Positions 1-9,740 of a stretch of DNA of 64,000 bases are shown piece after piece (the first letter of the stretch is position 1; each line of letters begins with the position of its first letter). The DNA is from Mercenaria mercenaria (Eukaryota; Mollusca; Bivalvia; Venerida; Veneridae). The notes under the pieces were generated by a model. It saw nothing but the letters and a program-made list of their open reading frames with translations. It ran no database searches and had not been told where the DNA came from. Location of the stretch: NCBI RefSeq assembly GCF_021730395.1, contig NC_069361.1, positions 72,239,001 to 72,303,000 on the forward strand, read 5' to 3'. The position numbers were made by a program, and so were the translations under genes.

Positions 1-690
1 ATTTACAATGGGGTAGGGGTAGGCAATTTCAATATCTATTAAAGTAGACCAGGTCTGGTTTTGAAATTTTCCTGACTGATACATATGATGATAAGCTATA
101 ATCGAAATAAAAGTTTTCGAGATAGCACATCACATTATATTATCCAGAAAACATATATTAAAACAAAAAGAACAAAAAATATCAAAATTCACCAATTTTT
201 AACAGTTTTTTCTTAATAAATCTCTTAGATGCATGGTGACCCCAACTTTTTTCTTTCCATTTTGAAGTATTTTTTGTGGGTCGTTAAAGCTGCAAAATAT
301 TTTGAAAATCTTAACGTCAGAAGTTTTTTGTAGATCTAAATACGTTTTGTCCATTGAAAATAAAGTGGGTGGGGTAATTATGTCAATATGTAAAAATGAA
401 AGAGAATTGTTAGTGATATTTATGCTTATATAATACTGGCATCACCTTAATCTGTAACAACTGAAATCCCTGTAACATTAAGTGGGATATTATATGTTTT
501 ATACAGTACTACCATTTTTTTTAATTTTACAAAATTTCAGATATGCTTAAACAGTGGATGAAGAAAATGCCCTATGAAATTAAAACGAGTTCGGTGACTT
601 ATGTTTTCCCTTCTCTTTTTTGTCTTGGAAACAAATGTTCTTCAAGCTCACAGAGTATGAAAAAATTCTTAAGTTAATACATTTCAATAG
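1..690. other. AT-rich intergenic DNA, no gene seen
   Basis: No coding signal, RNA gene or mobile-element end is recognisable. A G-rich phrase at the extreme left (GGGGTAGGGGTAGGC) resembles, in reverse complement, the C-rich phrases near 62590 and 62825, so an old dispersed repeat may be cut by the window edge. Confidence 0.5.
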
Positions 691-1114
691 TATTATGCTT
701 TTGTCCGTACAGATATGTGCATTTTATTTTTATTCTTTTTGTCTTAGCAAAGTTTATACTGTAACCGAATTTACTTTAAATATTTGTGACTAACTTTCTG
801 TTGACTGGACAACTTATTTTAACGAGTAATAGTCCTCGTGACTGTTGAAATATGCTTTAATTCATCTCATTTCGAGTTACACTGTTTATGCAAAATGCAT
901 CTTTAATTCACAAAGAAATAAAAGAAGCACAACTGAATAATTGAAGCTGAAATATTTTTATTGATTTTATAGTTCGATATTAAAATTCTTTACACTCGAA
1001 GTTATTTTGATATTTATAAGCAGTTATTATATTTTACTTTTGTCTCATGCTACCAAAGAGATTTGGTAAAAGACCCTATTGAGCGCTGTCAAATGAAACG
1101 TAAGTCAATTGTTT

Positions 1115-2095
1115 TGTACAAGTGCAACTGTCGAATGAAACGTTCTCTGTATGTGCTTCGGCAACATTCGAAAAAAGAAATAAAACCGTACGTGCATCCT
1201 CTATTTGTGCAGCCGCGGCTGCTGACTGCTGGGGTAACGTGTGATCTTTGTTTACATGCAGTTTGCAGCTACCGATACCAACGTGTGTCCTCTGGTTTGT
1301 GTAACTTGGCATTTAGCTGTCGGGCAAAGCTTCCTCTAGTCTGTGCAGTTGCAGATGTCGGAACGAAAATACATCCTCTGGCCGGTGCAACTGCACCTGC
1401 AGCTGTCGAAAGAAGCGTGTGTCCTATTGTTGTTGCAGCTGCACATGAATTTTTCGAAAAGCTCGTGCGTCCTCTAGTATGTATAACTGAAGCTTTCAAA
1501 AGGAACAGCGGTCCTTTGTATTTACTGCGGTAGCTGTCGAAAGAATCGAGCGTCTTTTTGCTGGTACAGCTGCACCAGCAGCTGTCGAAAGAAAAGTGCG
1601 TCTCTAACTGGTGCAGCTCCACATGCATCTGCCCAAAGACACGTACATTCCCTGCTTTGAACATTTACAGCTGTCGAAAGGATCATGCGTCTTCTGGTTG
1701 GTGTAGCCTGGTCTGTGGCTGCCGAAATAAACATGCGCCGTCTATTTGTGCAGCGGCTGTGTGCTGTGTTAAACAAGCGACCTATGTTTGCCTGCCGCTG
1801 TCAAAGGTAACGTGTGCCCTCTGCTTTGTGTAACTTCACATTTAGCTGTCGGAAGAAACGTTTGCCCTCTGGTTAGTATAGCCGCACCTGCATCTGTCGA
1901 AAGAAACATGCATCCTCTGGTTTGTGCAGCTGTACCTGCCGAAATAAAAAGTCCGTCTTTCGTTTGTGCTACTGCAGCTGTCGAATGAAACGTGCGTCCT
2001 TTGCTTTGTACAACTGTTTCCTGTCCCGTGCGTCCTTCGGTTCGTGCAGCTAGAGCTGCCGATGGAAACGTGCGTCCTCTTGTTATGAGCAGCTG
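1115..2095. repeat. Degenerate minisatellite array (D1 copy), units about 42-51 bp
   Basis: About twenty diverged units are built on a phrase like GCTGTCGAAAGAAACGTGCG followed by TCCTCTGGTTTGTGCAGCTG. The same family fills 50040-52035 and 59895-60130. Units here are more diverged from each other than in the D2 array, which suggests an older or less homogenised array. Long readings run through it on both strands (for example about 156 residues on + and 131 on -), but these follow from a stop-poor repeat unit and I do not call them genes. Confidence 0.85.
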
Positions 2096-2269
2096 CATAT
2101 TTTAAGTGAAACCATTGAAATTTTGTCTTTTTTTGTTTTTAATGACATATTAGAACAGTATGTAAAATTCCAAAAATGACCTCCTATTAATTTTACAGGT
2201 TATGCAAATTATTGAGTATTGCATTAGAACATTTATTACGTGTATATAATAGTATGTTTATTAACCAGG

Positions 2270-2830
2270 TTTTCAACTAAAACCTGAGTTATTAGATTGG
2301 GGTATGTCGTTGGTCGGGCGGGCGGGCGGATGGGCGGGCGGCGGCGTCAAACTGGTGTTTCCGGTCAATAACTTTTGTTTCGGTAAAGATATTTGAATAA
2401 AACTTGGTATGTATATAGCTTATATCAAGACAAAGGCTGGGATTGATTTGGGGGTTTCTGGAGTCAAGGTCAAGGTCACTGTTACTTAAAATAGAAAAAG
2501 GGTTTCCGGTCAATAACTTTTGTTTCGGTAAAGATATTTGAATACAACTTGGTATGTATGTAGCTTATATCAAGGCAAAGGCTGGATTTGATTTTGGGGT
2601 TTCTTGGGTCAAGGTCAAGGTCACTGTTACTTAAAATAGAAAAAGGGTTTCCGGTCAATAACTTAACTTAGGAATGAGCTATCATGATGAAACTTGGTGT
2701 ATAGAAAACTTATATAAAGTTGTAGCTTGGGATTGATTTTGGGGTTTCTGGGATCAAGGTCAAGGTCACTGTTACTAAAAATAGGGTTAGGGTTAGGGTT
2801 AGGGTTAGGTTAGGGTTAGTGTTACTTTGT
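2270..2830. mobile_element. Pearl-like interspersed element with about 145-bp internal tandem repeats
   Basis: Three copies of a unit starting GTTTCCGGTCAATAACTT begin near 2356, 2502 and 2646. Each ends in GGTCAAGGTCAAGGTCACTG. A GC-rich GGGCGGGCGG run lies just before the first unit. The paralogous D2 block (about 52240-52310) lacks the element, so it inserted after or independently of the duplication. Bivalve pearl elements are known for tandem core repeats of about 160 bp; assignment to that class is inference from architecture, not from matching ends. Confidence 0.6.
2782..2820. repeat. Interstitial telomere-type (TTAGGG)n run
   Basis: Six TAGGGT/TTAGGG-type units, one of them shortened to TTAGG, directly follow the last 145-bp unit of the repeat element. 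The unit itself ends in AAAATAGAAAAAGGGTTT, so the run could be a local slippage product rather than captured telomere. Confidence 0.9.
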
Positions 2831-3009
2831 TTGCGCCTGCTATTCATTTGAAGTTGACTATCGTTACAGATATAGTCTACCATAAGGTTACAACAATGAA
2901 AGTAAAAACAACTGTGAGGAAACTAATTTAGTTCAAAATACCCATTGAGAAGTTCGATTGCCAGTTGGTTAAAAAACGCAATGTATTTCTACGACATATT
3001 CTTTCCTTT

Positions 3010-3740
3010 TACGAACGGTAAATATAGCCCACAGACTCTTACAGAACTATGTTCCCGACTTTAATTTGCTTGTACCTAATGAGATTCAACCATATTTTGT
3101 TGAGTACACTTAAAAAACACTTCAGAACCATTGAGTTGTTTTCTTTCCGATAAACTTATTTTTAAAAATATTTAAGTTTGTTTTCAAAAGTTGACAATTG
3201 TAGCTATAATACATAATGTATAAAGGAATTATTTCAGATCTACGTCTAGAAAGTGAAATCGTTTATTTATACGCTTTGTGCATTGTTTTCGTGTACTAAA
3301 CATTTAGGCGGTCAGTACCATATGTGAATTTGATGAACATCTGATAATAATCGGAAATAACTATATATTGTCTCAATCAAATGACCATGAATTGAGCTTT
3401 CTTTATTGTCGTGTACTTTTTCTTGTTCAAACATAAGGTCCAATGGTTTGGTATAGACTGCTGAATAACAATATTGCTAGAAAGGCATAATAATCATGTG
3501 TATAATACTAGCGTAAAGCAACAACAAACAGCTCACATTTCGAACTATGTTTTCATTATTCAGTTTTACTGACTGAAATATTAATGGCGGAACATTATGA
3601 AAATTACGGAAATGTATCTCACGTATTTGACATAATGTAGACATTAAACTATTAAGATAAAAAGTCTTCCTTGAGCAGCCAGCAATTTAGCAATCTTCTG
3701 ATTGATTTCTTTTAAAGTAATTAAATTATTTTGTATTTCG
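3010..3740. other. No gene or element recognised
   Basis: AT-rich sequence without an open frame, tRNA-like box or terminal repeat that I can support. Confidence 0.5.
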
Positions 3741-4630
3741 TATTTTATGTTTTACTTTATATGATCTGGTATTTTTTACCTTAATTTTATGTTTTACTTA
3801 ATATGATCTGGTATTTGTTTGCTAATGTTAGAGCCTTTCTCAGCGGGGATTTTCTTTACATTGTGTTGTCTAACTTGTTGAAAATAGGGAAAGTGCAAAG
3901 TTGGCATGCCCTAAACGCGTTTAAACCCCCAGTTTCCTTTATATAGATTACTCACCGTTCCAAAGCGGTGCCCCTATTTTCAACTTGTTTTCTGTCTGTC
4001 TTGTATTTTGTGTTGCGTATATTGTCTTGTTTATTGTTAGCGTGTTTCTTTCCTCAATCCCCCTATCGCCCCCACCATTTCCCCTTAAAACTGCGCTCCC
4101 TTGTATTGGCATCCCCTTCCCCCTTTACTATGAGTAAGTTATCGTGCCCACCTTAATTTTGGCTGCCGGAATCCTAAGGCGGTGGCCAGTTGTGGTTTTT
4201 TCCTGCTTATATGTGTGCGTTTATGTGCTCAGTGTGTCTTGAGCGGTGCCATACAGTGTTGTTATATATTACTTGTCTGTTTGTCTATGATAGTTAGTTG
4301 TGTGCGGGTGTCTTTGATATATGAATGTCTGCGCTACTGTGATTTACGTTGTAGTGTAACTGTGATTAAGTGTGTAACTGTGATTAAGGAACGTAGCATT
4401 CCCTTTGTATATTCATCCTTGTTCTACTTTCCTCTTCAGTCCCCTCCCCCTTTCTATTCCTTACCCCTTCCCCCTCTATCTATATTTAGCATAAAATTAA
4501 AATGTACTTGTTGGATGTTTGAAGCAACCGTCTGTAATATTTTTCAATTACAGCTTTTTCTTTGTTGGGGGCCTACTTTTCAAATGCGTGGCTCTGAGGC
4601 TGTGTTTGTGCTGCTCTGTTATTTTTTGTC
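3740..4630 (+). mobile_element. Retroelement 3' end (untranslated tail), Penelope-like family, 5'-truncated
   Basis: This segment is a plus-strand homologue of the reverse complement of 9740-10430, which lies just downstream of a reverse transcriptase reading in the minus-strand element at 9740-12215. Shared landmarks in order are TTAATATGATCTGGTAT, AGCCTTTCTCAGCGGGG, GTTTAAACCCCCAGTTTCC, GGCTGCCGGAATCC and CAAATGCGTGGCTCTGAGG. No reverse transcriptase coding precedes it here, so it is an extreme 5' truncation. The 150-residue reading at 4182-4634 lies inside this non-coding tail and is not a gene. Confidence 0.75.
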
Positions 4631-4734
4631 ATAAAGTAAAGGTATGTTTCAGGCAAATAAATTATTAAGCCACTTCTGCCAGGCGTGTTGTGAAGGAATA
4701 TGTATGGTGATCATTCATTTCAAATATATGAAAA

Positions 4735-4960
4735 TCGAATGCAACTTCGTTAATCATAATAGAAGTAGAGCGTCCGCTTCGATTGTGGAAGGTCGTGGGT
4801 TCGATCCCCGGCCGTGTCATACCATAGACGTGGAAAATAGTACTTCTCTCATACCCTCTTGGTGATGGATTCCATCAGGAATGAGGTGTCGACAGTTATT
4901 AATATAAGTTGTAGAAATTGCTTTACAACCGACCTAAAATAAATAAGTATAAACTAATTA
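4735..4960 (+). mobile_element. tRNA-derived SINE copy (family 4)
   Basis: A degraded A-box region (AGAGCGTCCGCTTCGATT) is followed by a clear RNA polymerase III B box, GGTTCGATCCC, at about 4799, then a tRNA-unrelated body with TCATACC and GTGATGGATTCCATCAGG and an AT-rich tail. The head lacks the 5' half of the tRNA, so this is a SINE remnant and not a tRNA gene. A body fragment of a related family occurs at 31735-31918. Confidence 0.7.
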
Positions 4961-4999
4961 TAATAACTTTAGTACACATTGGGTGTTTTAGCTGTATTA

Positions 5000-5220
5000 T
5001 TGATTCCTTTTGATGACATAACGACATTATCTTGCAAAGTTTTGATATTTTTCCTCTCCAGAAATATGTTATCTAGGAATATGTTCGTAACACATGACCA
5101 TTCTGTCATCAATATACGCCAGTTATCTGTTCATTGTGGTACATCATTCCATGGAAGACATAATCGGACATCAATCAGTCTGCAAACATTTCTGAAAGTA
5201 TTGCAAAAATAAAGTAGTTG
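5000..5220. repeat. Diverged duplicate of 12240-12400 and 37840-37990
   Basis: The three segments share TGTTATCT, GTAACA, TACATCATTCC and AGAAGACATAA in the same order. In the first two copies the match begins at a CAG preceded by a pyrimidine tract, which looks like a splice acceptor, and the reading continues open for about 45 residues. The third copy has lost both features. It may be an old exon carried in the duplicated block, but the product is unrecognised. Confidence 0.55.
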
Positions 5221-6955
5221 ATAGATACGGTATTTTTGCTTCCAAAGCGTACAAAGAGCGTTTCGGCAGGACAAGCAATAATAATTATTAATGAACAGAC
5301 TCAATCAAACCGAATTTGCAATTTCCACTGTTGCCTTGTTCTCGATGCTTCCGAGGGATCTACTTTTCAGATTATATTACGTAAAACGGTTTTATTCCTT
5401 ACCTTTCTAAAGCGTGATCAAATGGGTGCATTTATTAACATATATAACTTAGCTCCGTAATTATTTTATTCCCTTGACATTTTTCAATATTTTTGTTTTC
5501 GCACAGGAAACACATTTATTATAAATGTTGTTAGTCATCATGAAAATAACAACATACTTTAACTTTAGTCGAATAATTGTTGAATAATTGAATAATACAT
5601 ATAGGATTGACTTCTTTAATTATCATTAATTTTCAAAAATGTCGTCAGATTTCATCGTCGGACCGGGAAATGTTTTCCAGACTGGAACCATAGCACTAGT
5701 TACAGGTAAGTAGATAGAAAGATAAAATCTATTAACAACAGCAACACAAAAATGAATGGTCCCTTTAGCAAATTCTAGAATTCGTTTGGTTGAACAAAAC
5801 TTATGAAAACAGTTTATTTCGACAGACATTACTGAAGTTCGCAATGATCTGTTAAAATTTTTATTATTAAATTCAAATTTGAAAGTGTGTTTTAGTGGGA
5901 AATATCAATAACGGACGAAGTTAAAGATGGGCCTTGGCTCGTTTACGGAGCATTTTAACACTCGAGTTGTTTAAACAGAAACTGGTTTTATTTTTAGTAA
6001 AAATGACCAAACGCGACAATACGGTGCAAAAGCTGTAAATAGAAGCCATAGTCATCGTCATTGCATCGTGTTCTGTCAAGCAGTTGTGATTTCACCGTTA
6101 TTAATCCAAATGCCGAGCTGGCGAAAATATTGCGCTAACGGAATACATCAGTTATAGTCAATCATATGCGATGGAGTATTCAGTAAATCAAAAATGTCCA
6201 TGTACAACCCTAGATGATATTTTCTATATATATTTGTATAGGGTATCAGCCTATGAATAGAAATATTGCTTTATCGATCACAATTCAAAACTCCTTTAAA
6301 ATGCTGCTATTTCTTTTGTATATATATTATTAAACGTATATTATTACTTTACAGACAAAAATACAATTATCATACATAATGTTCCTAAATGCAGTTGTGC
6401 AAGTCAATACAAAATCATAGTGTTCCCCTCGTTGGTAGATATATTATTTCAACGGGATCAAATTCTAAGATCATTGTTACTCGAGTGATTTCCACATTCT
6501 CCATTATCATTCTTCGATTGGATTCATCAAGTCATCTGGATGACTTCCTCACATTTGGGTTCTACGCATCACCTTCAGCTCACAGGGGAGATGGTACGAT
6601 AATATATTGCGCATTGTAGTAATCACAGAGTTAAAATCTAATTTATTAAGTCAAGCATTTAAAAAGCAGTAGACAATATCTGAACCAATCAACCCATTAT
6701 ACTTCCGTATTCCGTCAAGAATATTAATATTATTATGGTCATTAAAGTTATTCAGATAAGCGCGTATGTGTACACGCTAAAATCAGTTCGTTTGACTTAG
6801 CAAATAGAATAGCTAGCAAATTAGTGTTTGAACTTGTAGTACTTTCTTTGTTTCAAAAACTTCAGACTTGTTTCCTTGTGTTTAGATGTTTTTTTTAATT
6901 GAATGGTGTTTGTTTATGTTGATTTAACGTCATATTGCCATATTATACATACAGG
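5220..6955. other. Mostly unassigned; small duplicated patch at 5635-5710
   Basis: The patch around 5640-5706 (TTTCATCGTCGGACC, then CCATAGCACTA, then ACAGGTAAG) recurs at 37030-37105 in the right-hand duplicate. In this copy it reads as a short open peptide beginning MSSDFIVGPGNVFQTG and stops at a good splice-donor match. The other copy does not keep the frame, so I do not call a gene. The rest is AT-rich with nothing recognisable. Confidence 0.45.
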
Positions 6956-7145
6956 ACATATGGCGACTTTTCAGCTTTTGGTGGTAGAGGAAGCTATCGT
7001 ACATAATTTCTTCACGGGTGGGCAACTTCGTTCCGCCAGCTGGATATCTTCCTCACATGAAATAATTCTACACTAAACCTCAGTTGAAATTTCTACCGCA
7101 CGGCGGGTGAGGAGCAAGTTATTTGAAATCAGTGACCTTATCCTC
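6955..7145 (-). mobile_element. tRNA-derived SINE copy (family 2), minus strand, degraded
   Basis: The segment matches the reverse complement of the better copy at 44640-44930. Shared landmarks are ATGGCGACTTT, CAGCTTTTGGTGGTAGAGGAAG, GCCAGCTGGATATCTTCCTCAC and the partly eroded tRNA-like head near 7080-7140. The B box is no longer exact. Confidence 0.7.
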
Positions 7146-7369
7146 GTCTACAATAATATGTCACGGCGGTTATAGGTTAAAACGTCTAGCAGAATGCTTT
7201 AATCAGTTTTACAATAACTCCAGATGACATCATGCGAGCTGCGTTTATCTTACTAGAAATGTACTGATTTTGAAGAAGTTTCCGACGAGATGAAACACGC
7301 TTAAGAAATGTGGATTAACAAAGTTACAGCGGCAAAACATATAAAACAATACCATACAATAAGAATACA

Positions 7370-7705
7370 GAATAACGTTAATGATAATGTAAATGCTCAG
7401 CCTTCATTGCTGGTAATCTCCGATTAATGTAGCATACGTCGGTCTGTCTCCTGGAATTTCCTGTCAGCAAAGCAGAACTATCCATCTGATAAAGACAATA
7501 TTTACTCAGTTTAATGGGTTTTTCCCCGAAGACTTCCAAATATCTATTTTCAATAACAAAAATGTTTTGCTCAGGTTGAATAAATAACTAGTAAAGTAGA
7601 TGATCAATAAATAATAAAATCATCCAAATTAAAATATTCCTTAGGATCATTTAATTCAACATATCACACTATCTAACACTCACTGAACGTATAAAAATAT
7701 GCACC
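7370..7705. repeat. Inverted duplicate of 42655-43085
   Basis: The reverse complement matches 42655-43085 in order: ATTTTTATACGTTCA, AGTGTGATATGTTGAAT, GGAATATTTTAAT, TTATTATTTATTGATCATC and, further on, TTAATCGGAGATTACCAGCAAT. It belongs to the same complex of duplicated blocks as 9300-14110 and 37000-41590, but in opposite orientation. Confidence 0.75.
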
Positions 7706-9300
7706 TACCAATGAAGCCAAAAGAAAATAACAATAATTATCACATATCCAAGGAATTTGTAAACTTCCTTTTCCTCCATGTATATTACAAAGAACACTTA
7801 CTGATTTTATGTTGTATAAACGTGATAAATATACAGGCATAAAGGTGTATCCAAACCCGATGGGAACGTTTTTAACAAACTACAAAAAATTCTTGGTATT
7901 GGTAAGTTTCTAATTATATTTTTTAGAAAATGTCTGAGGTAAAATTTATAGAGTTTATGACCCAGAATTTTCGAGATATATAGCATGGTCAGAACAGTGA
8001 AAAAAATACAATGACAGACAGATAGATCACTTTGATCAATCTGCTTTGATATTTGTCTTCTGTTCTGCTTCATTGGACTCCTAGTGTTGTTTCATGTGAA
8101 AGGAATTCACCTGGAAGGGATTATTTTTACATTGTACGGTATGTGATCTTCATGAGCCATTTTCATAGTTAGAACATAAAGCTGTTCTGGTCCAAATATG
8201 TTTAAAAGACTAAATGTTACTGCTGGTGTGTGAAATATGATCATATAGCAGAATTACTATAAACGTAAATGTTGACCCTAATGAAAAATGTAGTTTGGGC
8301 ATGTATATAAACGGCATTTGAAAGGAACTTGATTTGTTTATCGGATGTGCTGTGGACTGTGCATGTTTGGCTATTTCACACTGTAATTGCCCTGCTATCT
8401 TGTTATGGCGTAGGTTTGTCTTTATAGATGCTTTGAATATCTATCTACATGTATCTACCTGTCTATATTTTAATAACGTTTTATTTGCCATTTCAAACAC
8501 AAATAATACAAATAAACACAACAGACGGAGTGGAAAAAAACGCAGAACAGCGTAGAGCATGTGATAATATGTATGCATGCTGAAGTGAAAGATTATATTT
8601 CACATTCTAATTAGACTTTGTGTCGTGCATGAAGTGTTTTGCTTGTCATTTTAATTACCGCAAAAGTGATGAAAATGATTAAATGTTTCACCGAATTACA
8701 GGATGGTTTGAAGTAAATTCAATCAGAAAAGGGAGCGGTGCCACTACAATTCATCTGCAGTCTACATGCAAAACAAATTTCCCTTGGAAGTTTCCACCTA
8801 AGGAGCGGACCTCTACGTCAGTATTGATAATTAAAGTGAAGTGCTATGATGACTTTTGCGGAATGCTGTGAAATCTGCCAAGCACAACTGTTATACTGTT
8901 TTTGTTTAAAATATTTCAAGGCTATAAATGGAAACAGAAAAAATGTCGCATTTGGGAGAAAAAGGGGTTTTAGAAATGTCTTTTTGGTTCATTTATTCAA
9001 GAAACATGCCTCTTAAATATATTAGATATGCTCTTAATGAAAGCGCGCACTAATTCACAATTGTAGCATGCCAACAATTAAGATTTCCTGTTTCTTACAA
9101 ACACCCGACTTCTGGAATCGAAGGCAGCAATTGTAACTTTGGTTCCAGAAGTCGGTTTTGAGAGCTTTTGCATATGGTATTGGTATCCATTCTTCACTTC
9201 CGATGTGAAAATGTTCAGTGTTCATATGATATAAACCTAACTGCTTCACCAGTGTATTTAGAAATTACGCAGACATCTTACTTTCATAGATAGAAGGAAG
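7705..9300. other. No gene supported
   Basis: AT-rich. A short open stretch at 8694-8871 follows a CAG acceptor-like site and reads WFEVNSIRKGSGATTIHLQS and onward to a stop after KCYDDFCGML, with four cysteines. I know no family for it and see no second copy, so it is left as an unsupported reading. Confidence 0.4.
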
Positions 9301-9740
9301 AGACTTCGACTCGTGTCTAAAATGTGTGATTTCTTTTGACAATATTTCAAGCAAGTGTGGTTGCCTGGGTATAGCGATGGACAGAAACAAAGCCATACAT
9401 CTGAGCCTGCACAATAATTAAAATAATGTTTATGGTTAAATACAGCACAGCCTTAAACGCCATTACAGTATTCTATCAACATCAAGCTAAAATATAGAAA
9501 CAAGTTTTGTGTTATCCCAAACTGATTCCAGTAAAATGAAATTCTCAATATTTGGTGTAACTGTTTCAAATGATAGCAAAGTAAGGGTCCAAGTAAAAAA
9601 TGTAACCATCGTCTGACAACCGAGCTGACCTTGATACGAGGTAAAGAAGAAATATGTCAGACATTGCAATGTTCATCGCGTATAGTATTTACACATTTGA
9701 GAAACAAAAAGATAATAGGTAAGGGTAGATTTCTCGGAAG
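9300..9740. repeat. Duplicated block fragment, left of the retroelement insertion
   Basis: The stretch holds two patches that also occur in the block at 37000-41590. One is GCCTGGGTATAGCGATGGACAG near 9366, matching 13229 and 38646. The other is AAATATGTCAGACATTGCAATG near 9650, matching 37485. The second patch is separated from its continuation at 12215 by the minus-strand retroelement. Confidence 0.6.

Larger units (their letters stand above)
690..3010. repeat. Segmental duplication block D1 (GMC-gene upstream flank)
   Basis: The stretch matches 49630-52450 (D2) and 59330-60240 (D3) in the same order: an AT-rich flank with the phrase ACTGGACAACTTA, a minisatellite, a tail beginning AAGTGAAACCATTGAAA, and a closing segment around AAAGTACCCATTGAGA. 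In D2 and D3 the block lies upstream of an intact-length minus-strand GMC oxidoreductase. No GMC gene is seen here; it would lie to the left of the window or has been lost. Alignment was by eye, and the block edges are uncertain by tens of bases. Confidence 0.8.

Noticed and set aside
1115-2095. Long overlapping readings on both strands as genes
   Set aside because: They are translations of a stop-poor minisatellite and none is favoured by start context or homology.
4182-4634. 150-residue protein
   Set aside because: It lies in a retroelement 3' untranslated tail whose second copy at 9740-10430 does not keep the frame.
5639-5710. Possible first exon (MSSDFIVGPGNVFQTG...) ending in a splice-donor match
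   Set aside because: The ending resembles the first residues of a short-chain dehydrogenase only superficially, no matching second exon is found, and the duplicate at 37030 does not keep the frame.
8694-8871. Possible cysteine-containing terminal exon after a CAG site
   Set aside because: Only 58 residues, no family recognised, no paralogue and no linked exon; could be chance.
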